Positions 50,734 to 64,000 of a stretch of DNA of 64,000 nt are shown here, in pieces. Below the pieces are notes generated by a model. It saw only the letters and a program-made list of their open reading frames with translations. It searched no databases and was not told the origin of the DNA. This DNA comes from Rhynochetos jubatus. Its lineage: Eukaryota; Chordata; Aves; Eurypygiformes; Rhynochetidae. A program made the translations under genes and the position numbers. Each line of letters opens with the position of its first letter. Position 1 is the stretch's first letter. The stretch is taken from positions 50,327,304 to 50,391,303 of the forward strand of contig CM050650.1 of assembly GCA_027574665.1 (NCBI GenBank). The letters are read 5' to 3'.

Positions 50734-53700
50734 TCCTGTATTTTTAATTCCTCAAGTATTTTGTGAGAACATGACCTTCAACTCTTTGTGTGGTTTGTGC
50801 GAACCTGGTCGTGAGAACCTGACCTGTCCAGCTGGTCCGCAACAAGACAATTCTGTTGGGACTTGGCTAATTTTCATGTATCATTTCAGGGATAAGAGAA
50901 GAAACCTGTTGGACTTGAAGAGAGCTTTAAGATTTAAAGACAAGAAGATTTCATATTCCCTGAATAAATCTAGCACTCAGAGTAAATACAGAGACCATAA
51001 GCTGACCAAAGATGTCTTCATGAAAAAGAAAGAGTGAAAGAGAGAGAGAATGAAAGGAAGAAAGGAAGAAAGAAAGAGATAAAGAGAAGCCTCAGGAAAT
51101 CACACAACTAAGCAACTTAATCAACAGGGAACAGAATATATCTTGCTGAAAATTAAAAAATTTGCTTCACAGCAACAGAGTTAATTGTTGGAAATTTCAA
51201 AGTAAATGTTATTTTTTATTATTTAAATTCTTTTGAAATTAGAATATTTAAGAACTATAGTATTCCCTCTAAGATTTTTTTTCCCTTCAAACAATCATTA
51301 GAAAAATAACATAGACTCTTCGAACTTTCCATGGAATTAAAAATTCATTAAATTCATCTTTTATGACTAGAGTTGAATTTTTTTACAATAATTCCAAAAA
51401 AAGTTCAACTACATCTAATCTCTACAAAAAACCTTAAACAAACAAAACCTAACTAACAACAACAACAACAAATTATTAAAAAGAATGCCTGTCTGGCACC
51501 TCTCAGTAAAACTCAGATTAAAGGCTATCTGTGGTAGATGTCCTCCTTTCATCATCAGAGTAATTACTTCAAAAATGGCCAACTACATAGTTCTGCTTCC
51601 TGTTAGCTAAATTCAGGTGCAGGTACAAGGCTCCTTTCACTTTTCCGAGCACCTTTACTTTTCTTCCAAGAAAGCAGTTGTCTTCCAATGAAAACAATGA
51701 ACTTGAAGATACACATATTGCAAATAAGCCCTTATGACAATTCCTTGCAATGCCCTTATGGAGGCATGCAGTTATATATATTATAAATTAAAGAACAATC
51801 TTGCCAGATAGTGTATAGGTTACATGGCTAAAAGTGTTTTTCTTAGTTCGTTTAAATGATAAACTTTCTTAACTTTGTTGATACATAAAATAAATCGGGT
51901 AATATCTCACTGTCTTGAAGAAACAAGGAAATGCTAAGTGTATTACAGACTATAACAGAAAACTGATACCAAGTGAACAAAACAGATTTTGAGCTAGTTG
52001 GCTGAAATTACAATTATTTTGTGTCCTTATAAATTACTCCATATGAACATCTTCTGAGACTTTAGAAATATTAATGCAATGTATTCCGACTTTGAAAACT
52101 TGATTACTGCCACTCATCTTATCTGGAGTCTCAAGACAAAAGCACTATAGCTCTACTGATCAGAGTGCAGATTAATGATTTTAAAATGTTTACCAGTAAA
52201 AGTTAAACTAAAACAAAATGCAGACTAGATTTTAGAGCCCTTCTGGAATTTACAGGCCTACTAGTTAAAGAAATGCAAACCCTTTACAAGCGGACTGGTC
52301 AAACTCTTGTAAAAATTAAAGGCACATGAAAAATATGAAACCAACAGTACATTTATTCCCAAGGAATTTTTAATACTAAAAATTATACTTAGGCAATCCT
52401 ATGACCAATAATTCTGCAGAATTAAGAGTTAAAACAAGTTAAAACAGCTATTTTAAAATTTCATAAGTAAGATGACACTGGAAACTGTTCTAAAGGGTGA
52501 AAGCTGCTTTGATAGTAGAAACCATAATCTCTTTCTCCATCAGCCTTGTTGGACATTTCAATAATATAATCAGTGTTTCTACTATTTTAGGATATCCAAC
52601 TTAACATTTAAAGCCATTAAAGTCATCAAGTAAAACATTTTAATGTGCTTTTCCTTTTTATAGTCCATTCAGTAGTGCCTTAAAATTTCCATCTTCAAGA
52701 ACTGAAATTGTATTAAGTAGAAGAGTCTACAGATTCTCTTTATATAGGAAACTTAAGAATTTTACTCCATTCCAAATTATAAATGGAAATTAAGTTTAAA
52801 CCTATTGATTGGAGAAACATGGCATGCTGGTGATGGGTGTTTGTTTGTTTTTTTTTTTGCTTTTGGGTTGGTTTTTTTTAATTAGGAACAAAAAGACAGA
52901 TCTTTTTCCCAAAAAATGGCACAACAGTTTGCCTAAAATTAGCCACACCTCCAAAAACCTCTTCACCTCCTATAAAGGGTGAGGTAATATAAATTACTCA
53001 TCTGACTAATCCTAATAACAATATAAGACAAGTAGAATTACAATTATTAAAAATTCAACTGATGCAAACTCTTAACTTTCTGGAAGAAAAAAAGACACAG
53101 ATGAATATTAACGTTCACTGTAATTTTAATCAGTAATATGCAAAAAAGGTTGTGACTTTCTGATATGAAATAGTCCTTGACTTTCATGATTCTTAAGCAC
53201 TTTCTTTTATCATTTTGCTGATGTATGTTCTATTTTAAAATCAGAAGGATAATGGATGTGCTTCTTAAACAGTAAATTGGGTTTTATATCACAGACCTGT
53301 CAGCACCACGACAGGTTGACCTGACAGTGGTCTTGCATTTGCAGCTCTCCTTTATGACTGCTTTTCAAGGTGATAGGTCAATCGTAAGGAAAGTGCAGAT
53401 TTCTTGATCCCTCAGGAAACATCTTAGAGTCATAGCATTCACTGCTTTTATGATCTTTGTAACAGATTAAAACCAGAGCTATCCTTTGCTGTCACAGATA
53501 TTTTTATTAATCAAGGGCATTTAAGATTTGGGTAGATAATGTAAATTAAAATGCATTTGATTTTTCTACTGCCTCTAGGGTAAACATCAAAATTCAGGAG
53601 AAATGGATTCTCTCTCAGCCTTACTGATAACTGCAACACAAAATATTAAACCACACTTGTTTTTACCGAACGACATCTTTGATTTCACCCATTTTAAAAT

Positions 53701-56700
53701 GAGGAGTGCATGAAAACAGCAACTTAGCATACACATTAAGACTTTCCTTTTATTTTGGATAAGAAATTTCAATAAAATAATGAAAACCAAAGCTCAGTAG
53801 ATAAATAGTTAATTGTAACATCAATTGCAATAAATTACTGGAAGACCCTGAACTCCCATCTTTGTTCAACAAGGGCTCATCTGCCACAGAACCTCACCGT
53901 ACTTACTAATTATTTGCTGTGCTGATTACTTCAAACCTAATGATAATGGGTTTTTTAAATCTACTTACATTGTAGAAAGACTGTTTTGTAGGAATTATTA
54001 AATATAATATGACGATCATGTCCTAGAAGACTGCTGGTATCAGCACTGCTCTATAATATAACATAGATGAAAGGAAAAAAATACTCAGAAAATTAAGAGC
54101 TAACTATTACAGCATCTGGTTTCTATCCTACTTTGCTCTTCCTTGTTTGGCTTATATAGTTGTGGGAATATTTAAAATATACTTCATACAGAGTATGTTA
54201 TTTTCAGTTGTTATGGAACTTTTCCATGGAAGCTTTGTAAATTTCTAAAAAGAACAGATGCAAACATCTAAAACCAACTTCTGAGAGCTTACTGTATTCA
54301 TTCACTAATTCTGATGTGTACACTAGAAATGAGATCTTAGTTATGATTGCATGACCATTTTGTAGTGCTGTATTTACCGAATTTGTATTTATAGGAATGA
54401 AACTTAAATATACTAGAATTCATAATTTAGAATGCAGGAACCTGACCAAAAAGAACAGATGATGAAGCACTCGGTGTAAATGCGTACCACATTAAAAATA
54501 ATAATATAAAAATATCATTCTTTTAGCATCATATCTGCATGTTTCTACTGCAATAACTTTTTAAAAGGAGTTTCAAATATGTACTAAAAATTCATAAAAA
54601 TAAGTGACATGGTAAATGCAGTACAGACGTCACTGCTGACTCTTCTGACATAAGATGACTCTTCTAACAAAACTCTAGAGGGGCATATATTCTTAATTAC
54701 ATTTCTGTTGGCACTGAACAGAAAACTGTGCCATACTTTATTTTATAATGTAAATATTCACTAGTAATTGTGCTTTAAAAGTTATTTATCCATATATTTT
54801 CAAGTTAACAACAAGTAAAATGGATACTTTACTTACTTAAATCACATGTTGACATTTTGTCTTGCACTATTAAGCATTTAACAAAGTGAGCGTGACACAA
54901 TGTTGTTCTTCAGTGCTGAAAGCACCATAGTAAACCTATTATATCAATGTGGCCTTCTCGTTCAACCGGCTATTGTAAGTTTGCATGTCACTGAGTGGTA
55001 AATGAATGCTAACACTGCTTTGAGATGAGATAAAAGAAATTTACTTTGAATTATCTCGAGTAACATACTAAATAAATTTGCTAGCATTCACTCCAGGATG
55101 CCTCTAAAATTAAAAAGGAATAAGATGTTCAGATGCTGGGAATCAAACATTTATACTGCAGCAATTTACTTCCCCAGCACTTTTTCTATTATAGTTTTTA
55201 AGACATTCATGTTTCCAGATTCATTCTTTAACTATGATGTCCAGTATTTTCACCTGCTTCTCTTAAAGTGTAATCACAGTAATGGATAGTGATATTTTAC
55301 TTAACCTTTAAAATGTCATTTATTTCTGAAAATTTATATACCAACACTATTATGAAAGGAAACAGCGCAAAGACAGAGGTAAATATATCTACTCTTCTAA
55401 CAAAGCTGTCTTTTAGTATGTTCAAAGCTGCAGCACCAAACCAGCCTTATCCTTGGTGCCGCATTTCCTTTTCCTCTCTGCCTTAGATCTGGCTATGCTA
55501 AGGTGTTTCCATGCACTAAATAATCAAAAAATTATATTCATTTTTAGGGAAAGACGGGTTACTTTTCTGCCAATTTAGCCTGCTAAAACAGCTCCTCCCA
55601 AATGTAAAAGCTGAAATAAATGTTCTCATGCTGGCCACTTTCCTGTTTGACGTAAATATCAGAAAGCAATAGGAAAGGTTAAGGATATATATGTATATCT
55701 GAGTGCTCTTGTAAGAAGTGGGCGTGAACTGCTTTAGCCTAAAAGAATCAAATCTAGACCTTCCACTTGTTACCCAAAATCTCTAAACACCAGTTTATTA
55801 TATAGAAAACAGCAACAGTAGCAGTGTCAAAGGCGCAAGCCCTGACTTCGTTTGTTCAAAGAATACTGGTAGCTCTCTTCAGTATTTTTAATTCAATTGA
55901 AGGAGGGTACCTCCCTGCATCTGTAAGCCAGAGATGATGAATCTAAGTTGTTGGGATACCATATGACATATGTTTCACGTATTTTCACATTTCCTATTGA
56001 ATAGACACAGGAAGGCACCTCTTTGTGGACTATCTCTTTATGGCACTTAATATCACAATGCTATATAGGGAGATTCGTGACTAAGCTGCAGATTCCATAT
56101 TCCTCCTTGGGGATAAAGAGCCTAAAATTTAGGATTGCATTCTACACCCATTATTGGGATTTGCAAAGCCTCTTGATGATTACAATGACTAATCAAACAG
56201 CTGGTACCTGGTTCAAGAGGCAATGTAAAACCACAGGGTTTTTGAAAGAGGAATGTTATACAATCATCATCACAGGATAAACCAGACTCAAGACAAGGAC
56301 TTTATTGTTGGCAAAATGCCAATCAGTTATATTTCTCTTGTGACTGAATGAGGAAAAATAAATCCCAGTAACATATGATTACAGTGACATTTTATATCTA
56401 AGAATAAGTCATGTTGTGCCACACCAAATTAACAGGAAATGTTTTAGTGAACTGTGTATTTTATGGCAACTTCCCAAATATGAAAATCTATAGGAATCAG
56501 CATTAGTCTTTTATAAGTTTGCATAAATCTCTACCAAGGTTATTCCAGTTGAGCTAATCATAGAAATTCCAGTAGAACGGTAAATGCAGCAGGAGAAAAA
56601 TCATTCTCAATTTTCCTTTTCTTGTTTTTCTAGCTCTACCAAACTTCATAATTATGTCCTGATTTATGATTTTTTTCATCGATGTGACATGCATTTCAGT

Positions 56701-59700
56701 ATAGGATGGTCTATTAGCCCTGACAAAGTTTTCACGAATAGATTTGTCAGGAGGACTACTATTTGAAGCAATGCTATAAAACAGCACGTTGAAGTTAGGT
56801 CTACAGAGTAATGAAGTTCATTCTTTCTCATAGACAGCTAAGTGAATAGCTTATTAAAGATCACTATATCAAGATACTAGAAATAGCAGAATTCACAATG
56901 AATGGAATAATAATTTTTTTTCCAACTGACCACCTAAGAATGTCATATCAAAGGAAAAACTATTTGGACAGTCAGTCGTTTAGCACCTTCAAAACATCAG
57001 GTCTTCGTACATGTGAAAAATACTAATTGAATTATGTTTGCAAGTAGATTTTTTTCTGAATGGTTTAGAGACAGTGAAATGGCAGAAAAAAAATTCAGAT
57101 TTTTTAATAACTATCATTCATATTTAACAAAGCAGTAGCATAAACAAGCCAGTGATTCAAAATCAGAGCAAATCATATATCTCAATCCTTGAATACACAT
57201 AGTTGTAATTGTATCTCTTGTTAACTTTTGTAACCTTTATTAATTCAAAGAAAGAGCTGTGCATGCTTTCCTTCTCCTGGGAAAATCAGGTATAGATACT
57301 TAATTGGTAGCCTTACTACAGAATCAGCAACTAGAACTTGAAAAGTATAGAAATATAAATATATATTCAACTGAGATATGTTCCTTTACAACAGCAATTT
57401 ATTTGGCAATATCTTAATTTAAAAAAATTACTTCAAAAGGTAGGTATAGATGCAGAAATATAATACAGAACTAAGAAACAAAGGCAGAAATTGAATGGAC
57501 ATTGTTCAGATAAAAACCCACACTTTATCTCCAGGTACATGTGAAGCAGTTTCTTGCTTTTTTTATGACAGCTCTTTTTGAAACCTTCTAATTCTGCTCA
57601 ATTCTAAAATGTGGAAATCAATCTAACATTGGGGTTCTTGTGCAAGTTTTCTTATTATCATATAAATAGTGCTTCCTAAACCCACATATGTATATGTTTA
57701 AAAAAAATTATAAGCTGAACTGTTCAGAACTATTAACTAATCTTATAACACTAGCTCAAGATATCAATGATTTTTTTTTTCTAATAAAGCATTCTGATGT
57801 GCCTGATGAGGGAATAAAATAAACATTGTAGCTAGAATTCTCAAACGAAGTTGATCCAACTTTGAAATAATTTACATTTGAAGGCTAAAGATATAGCCAA
57901 TGCAAGATTCCTCAAGGTTCAGTTTTTCAAGAAGTTAAATATCTTTTCTAAAAAGAAATGCTATTGCTTATGGTCCATTTCAGTTGCTGATATTTAGAAT
58001 TAATATTTTTACAGAAAGTTTATTTAATCTTTTATATGGCAATTCAGTCAATCAGAGGTTTATGTAAGAATTTTTCATAATTAATTTTAAGACCCCATAA
58101 AATATATTTTAGAGAGTAATATATTCTTAGCACAGAAACTACATATCAGGTTTTTAACAATCAACATTTACAAATAACATCTCATTTAATTTTTTAAATG
58201 AAGTTTTCAACAACTGTTTCTTTTGACTCAAACTTTGATATAAAAATACATCAAATAGTTTTCCATTTACAAAGGAGTAACAGAAGAAAGAAAAACTGTT
58301 GATTGTAACAATAAGTACTTACTGCCTCTTAATAGCTAGAAATGCAGTAAATATCCACACAGCATCCTGTGTGAATTATTTCTGTGCATATCTTTAAAAA
58401 ATAAAAACATTTTAAAACAATTAAATTTACTCTGGCCTTAACAAATTTGGTGAGAAATCGTATTTTAACCTTCTTCTGGTCTCCAGAAGAAACTTCAGTA
58501 CCCAAGTTTTCCTGTTTAGTTAGCCTTTTGGAATGTTAAAAAGTTCTTTAAACACTACTACATCAGCAGCACAGAAACAAATTGTTCTAAGAATAGGGAC
58601 TTCCAAAACGGAGTTTCCTGGGTTTTTGTACTCTCCTCCATACTATACAACACCCAATAACAACCTCACCTCCTTTATTAACATGTCTTATGACCTTGCC
58701 TTGCTCAGAGTAACTTCAGCTTTCCCTCTCCCCTTTTGAAAACCAGATTTAAAAACATAAAAATCATTTTTGTGGAAAGGAGGGTCGATCAATTAAAAAA
58801 TAACTTGGAAGCATATTTTAGAGAGCATATGTGAGGAAGAGTGTCATGTTCTTTAAATATGTGCTGAAGGTAGCCCCTTCTGCAGGCAGACAAAGAGTAA
58901 GATGGAAGTTGAACATCCAGCAAGTTGAACAGACAGAAGGAAAATGCTTCAATGTTAAAAAGTTAGAAGTTCCTGTATCATAAGAAAGGACAGGTAACTC
59001 ACAGAAGCTTTCCGCTTACTTCTCAATTTGCCTCTTTAGAACTACTGCATAAAAATGGAACAAGATCTGTGATCAGCATTAGGTAGAAGAATTTACAGAG
59101 TAAATAGCTCAGATTGCAAAGACAATCAGATAAAATGAAAAAGTCTTTATGCTATGAAGAAGTCCGCAAGCTTCAAGTGAATGAACATGCAAAATTCATA
59201 ACTATTATAATCTGATATATATAACTCTAATCTGCATACAGTAAAGGATGCAATTATAAGGTTAGTCATCACCAGAATCAGGTTGAGTTACATAATTTTT
59301 ATATAAAAGGAACTCTACCACATTTTCTAAAATTTGTTTTGTTCATAAGCTTAGTAGCTTAGAATTTTATAGCTAGAAATTTTTGTCTTCATTGCATGCA
59401 TGCACACAACAATGGTAAATAAAGTTAGATCTACTTCATTAACCATTATTGGCTATCATAAGTATTTCATGATAAAATAAATTTTAGCATAATAATTTCC
59501 CCAATTGAAACTAAGTGCATCTGACATGCACACATGTCTAAAATATTAATTTACCAGATACTTGCTTATTTGATTTTGTCACATTTGTCTACATACAGTG
59601 ATTGAGCAAAAGATTTTAACGTTGCAGAGTAGTGACCTAAACTCAGCAGATTTAATATTGTACATGCAATCTCATTTCTGATCCTTCTAAGTTTATCCTG

Positions 59701-62700
59701 AGGACAGAATAATAAAAATTAGTATACTGTAACATTATTAGAGCTTATAGCATACTATAAATGTACAAAGAAGCAGCAATTAAGGTATCATGGACAATCT
59801 GGAATCTGGCATTTCCTAATTGCAGTGTGCTTTACAACTATATAATATTAGTTCCTATGTAATCCCTCCTATGTTCTCTTTTAAAGGAAAAAGCAAACAA
59901 ACAAACAATTCCACCTTTGGCAAATGAAACAACTCACCCCACACTCTTCTCCTTCATCTCTCATTGTTTCTGTTGGAATATTAAGATGCCTTCATGACCA
60001 TACAGTGCTTGCGTCAGAGGCAGAGAAGGAAATAAAAAAAAAAAAAGGGAAATTATATGCAGAAACAAAATGCCCAGGACATGGAGAAATATTTACTGAG
60101 AGTGGGAACTGAGCTTTGTTTCTTCTACAGTCAGATCTGTCAGGGGTAGGATAAAGCCAAATTTTGAATATGGGACAGCTTGGCTTGTTTCAACTCCTGT
60201 CCCACTCCTTCCAATATACAGCAGCTCAGAAAGCTCGCAAGCATTCACCTTGGCAAAGAGGCCTGTCTGTCTCCAAATTTTGATGCAGTATTATTCTGAT
60301 CATTGGCCACAGTTCAGAAAGGAAATCTCAACATTCAAGTTTATCTAGCAGCAAAAGCTGAAGAGAATTTCATGTTACAAAAACCACACCATAGCCTGAA
60401 GGGTTTATTTATACCAAATTAAGATCTGCTGAAAACAATGTAAATGTGACAACTTCTCAAAGAAAAGAATGTAAGAGTCTATTAAAATGGAAAAGATTAT
60501 GCCATCTAATCATTAGGGTTGCAATCAACGCCCCTATTAGCTACCAAGTTATGCTATGAAGGCTACAAGAGGAGGGAGCACAAAATATACTGCCATTATG
60601 AATTCCTACTTTCAAAAATGTTTAACTAGGAAAAGCAATCTTTGGCCTACATTTTTTCATACTCAGTCTATGCTAAAAGGTTAAGATCTTTAAAAATACT
60701 TTATGATGATCTCTTCGTGTCTATATAACCTTATTAGTTATGCAAACACAGTAACATACCATAAGTTGATAGCCCTCTCTGCATGCAAATACATCACAAA
60801 GTTATTTTTATTTGTACAGGTACCTGTGCCAAGTATCTGTGTAACTACATGTATTTACAATTCAGTAACATATTTTATATTTTAATATACGTAATTCTAA
60901 ACATAACTAGCTGCATGTTATAAATCTGATAGACCTGTGCTGTGAAGGTGCTCCACTGAGAGCAGAGGGATTATCACAGCACATGTAAGCACACTCTCTA
61001 CCAGCTTTAACTGAGCTGACACAGTTAGTGGAACTGTCAATAGATCTGCAGTTACTGGCACAAAAATGTTCATCCAGATTCCCCAGTACTAACCTCAGTA
61101 GCTTCCTTGTACTGAACTGCTCATGCTGAAATCAGAGATATGCCAGGTTCACAGACAAATTCTAAATATGCCAAACCAATTTAACTTATACCAAGATCTT
61201 TGATGATCTGGGTTCAAATGGACACCTATGCTCCTATACAGCCCATCTAACTGCTACAAGATGAAAATGAGCACGGGCTCAGAGCTCTGCATCTATGTAA
61301 CTCAGTACAAAAAGTGGTCTTAAAGTATAAAAGCATCCTGAGAGATATAGCTAGCTTTGTGTAAGCACAAAACCGTAACTGTAATTGATGTAATGTGGTT
61401 TTCTATATCTAGATTATTTTGGAAGAAAAAAAAGAAAAAATATGAAGGAAACATAGGAAAATATCAGGTTCCATGTACCTTCTTCTTTTCTTTTTTCATA
61501 AAAAGCAAAACTTTTGCAAAAGCCTTACAAATGCAAACTATGATAGAACCCTACACCCACCACTTAAATCCTGTAAAAGCTTAGTAAGCGAGCAAGGAAA
61601 TATTACTATAAGAGCATTATAGTAAAAATATTTATTCATAGGCTACCTTGAGTATAATTAAAATGTACATTCTGATGAAGAGGATACATTTTCACTTAAC
61701 ATGCAGATTTAAAAAAAAAATTAAAATATCTCAAAACATAATAACATTTTTTATGATTTACAGAAAAGAATTCATTCCTTGGACACATTTGAAGAAAATA
61801 CAGACAGAAGCTCTGACATCCTAACATTTTGTAATAGAATATTAAGCTTTTTTACCCTTAGTAACATTTTACCTTACCCACAACAGTGAGAGAAAGTTGA
61901 GCATGTATGATTACTGATTGCTGAGTTAGATTGGTGGCTCTATTTAGTTCTGAGTTACCACACAAGCCACTGTTACAATGGACAGTATGGAATTATTAGT
62001 AACAGAGAAGCTCAAAACTGAGCAAGGTAGAAAAACTAACTTCCATTTTTATGCCAGATGTGATTCTTTTCAGTCGCCTGGCTAAATATGTTGGTAAAGT
62101 ACAATGAATTTTGAGGATAAGTAAAATATTTACTTAAGTTCAATCAGTCTACAACACTTGAAAACTTTTTATTTACCTTAAATATTTTCAAGTTTTTAGA
62201 GTTAATTCTTATAAATTAACCTATAACACAGTGCCATGGACCATTAGCTATACATCTGGTTAAACGCAATGATATTTTGTAATAGAAACTACAAACTATA
62301 GTTTCTAATCATTATTATTTTATTGATTTGTAGACAAGTTTCAAATTGCATTAGAAATTTGACCATAACAATACATGTATTTATAAAAACCATACGGTTT
62401 TGGGGAGATGGTAAAACTGAAAATGATTCATCACTGTCCCTTCCCTTTACTGAATAACTTTCTGACAACCATGCAACTCCAGAAGTCTGTAAGATGTGAT
62501 CCATTAAACACATGCAGCAAGGTTGCCTGATGATTCAAATTTTTTCTAATGAAAAATGAAATTAAAATATTATTAACCTCTAAATTCTTTCTGATTCAAA
62601 CACATACACATTTCTTTTATGCAATGTGATCTGATTACCAGAAATAAAGTACTCAATGTGAATCACACACTGTGAAAAATGTTATTCAGTATTTCATAGA

Positions 62701-64000
62701 ACACATTCACTCTGTAAGAATCTAATAACAGAAGAACATCTTCAGGATGCTAGTTATTATGAGGTAATAACTCAGAGAATTAGTAACACTTGACTTCTGC
62801 CATGTAGCTCTAGGGATGCTTTGTTTAATTCATATTCATTGTAATTTGTTGCTCAGTTATACCCCTGCTCACTTGTAACTGTGGTCCTTTTGGTCAAACG
62901 CAAGCCAAATGTCTACTGACACTGTAGACAGACTGCAAACTAAGATACAGAAGATGATAGATAGAGAAGTTAGTTTTGACACCTATACACTGCCACCAGC
63001 TTACTGTATCTGCTGAAATAGTAATGAAAGATGGCCAAAATGATTATACATTGCCAAAGTGCTATACAGCAGATAATTGCTACCCTTTAGACCTCATTAA
63101 GGCAGACTATCACACCAAGACTATAACAAAAAGTCAGACTGTAATGATAGGAAAAAAAAAGTAAAGAACGAGTAAGGCTTCATGTAGGCTAGTTACAGAA
63201 TAAGTACTGGTTACCAATCTTTTCAACATGATTTCTCTACTTAAGTTCCTATACCTGACAGATTTTATAAACTACTAATGAAATTGTGTTCAGAAAGATG
63301 ACAAAAAGCAAAAGGCCAACTTCCAAAAAACCAAAATCAACAGATGTCATGACATACAATAGTACAAGAGGCTCAAAAAGTTACATGTATAGAACAGTAA
63401 GTTTGCTTGGAGGAAGAATGGGGGAGATACCAGAGCCACATTCTAGAGTTACCTTCTTTCCATGGAGTTTAATAAAGTAAGTCTGGTTTACCTGATGTCT
63501 AAAAAGTGAATCTACCAATGATACTGGTTAATTTATTCACCTAGCTTTGTTCTAACTTACAAATATAACAGTATATTCAGCCCACATTTATTCTTTTCAT
63601 CAAATATAATTAGAATAATATAGCTTAGTATCAGATAGCCATCTGTCTTTCTCCACATATAACAGCCAGAATTATCAAACTTCTTGCAACTTAGATCCGG
63701 GAGTTCTAAATGAAAAATAGCTAGTATTCAAATGGTACAAAACACAGAAAGCATTTAAAACACTGCATCATAATATTTATTAGTTCAATTAGTATGCTGA
63801 AATTTTACTTGTATTACATAATCAGAAATGTACATAATCTAGAAATGTATACTAAAATTTGTGTCACCCCGTTAACACTAATTATATTGCTGCTTCTTCA
63901 CACGTCATGGAAATGTAATGATATAATTTTTTTAATTGAAATTTTATATAATAAATATAGAAGGGTCTGCACACTTTCAGGAGGAAAAATAGATATAAGA
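50734..64000. other. AT-rich intronic DNA, mostly featureless
   Basis: No supported gene. About 50750-50870 is a little more GC-rich and may be remnant retroviral or other sequence. It includes a purine tract at 51022-51089, a short AAC array near 51458-51472, a CTGTCA/TGACAG cluster at 53290-53330, and a somewhat complex stretch at about 55800-55930. Confidence 0.45.
51022..51089 (+). repeat. Polypurine tract, (GAAA/GGAA)n
   Basis: Sixty-eight bases are nearly all A and G apart from three T, dominated by GAAA, GA and GGAA units. It is a simple repeat. Long purine strands of this type can adopt triplex structures. Confidence 0.85.

Noticed and set aside
50771..51037. 88-codon plus frame next to the solo LTR, considered as retroviral remnant
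   Set aside because: No recognisable retroviral motif, and it lies outside the target-site duplications of the LTR.
51534..51585. Minus-strand Met-Met-Lys string considered as the preceding PACRG exon end
   Set aside because: The residues around it do not follow the expected PACRG sequence and no donor site sits at the right phase.
1..64000. CRISPR arrays, tRNA/rRNA genes, operons, phage or plasmid features
   Set aside because: No regularly spaced direct repeats, no cloverleaf-like segments seen and no dense gene packing; the sequence is vertebrate intron.

Overview
This is vertebrate nuclear DNA from a bird. It is AT-rich and stop-dense on both strands, with no operon-like gene packing. 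It is littered with copies of the avian CR1 LINE, recognisable by the 3' tail built from repeats like ATTCTATG and by fragments of its endonuclease/reverse transcriptase. It also carries a solo ERVL-type LTR of a family I know from neoavian genomes, and a short solo LTR with an alpharetrovirus-like core promoter. The exact species cannot be read from the sequence; Neoaves is an inference from the ERVL-type LTR.

The only exon of a known gene that I can support is 25562-25696 on the minus strand. It has 45 codons in phase 0, a canonical acceptor and a GTAAGT donor, and it encodes part of PACRG (Parkin co-regulated gene), an inner-junction protein of ciliary doublet microtubules. The rest of the window is therefore best read as intron: bases above 25696 form the intron upstream of this exon and bases below 25562 the intron downstream. 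I found no neighbouring PACRG exon and no PRKN (parkin) exon, which fits the very large introns of this locus.

Layout: 1-3.8 kb, featureless AT-rich intron. 3.8-4.7 kb, a candidate conserved noncoding element followed by a small, sharp CpG island. 4.8-24.8 kb, intron with a few CR1 tails, a G-rich tract and one odd open frame behind a good splice acceptor near 20.2 kb. 24.85-25.56 kb, a more complex non-repeat block with a perfect inverted repeat, running into the PACRG exon. 25.86-32.75 kb, a cluster of CR1 copies of different ages and both orientations. 32.75-43.95 kb, plain intron with a T/G-rich microsatellite. 43.95-46.53 kb, an internally deleted CR1 next to the ERVL-type solo LTR. 50.48-50.73 kb, the short solo LTR. 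From there to the end, plain AT-rich intron.

No CRISPR array, tRNA, rRNA, operon or intact mobile-element gene was found. I see no convincing new biological system. The items most worth checking are the orphan CpG island with its neighbouring element, the palindrome-containing block beside the exon, the possible antisense exon at 20.2 kb, and the LTR promoter lying in sense inside PACRG.
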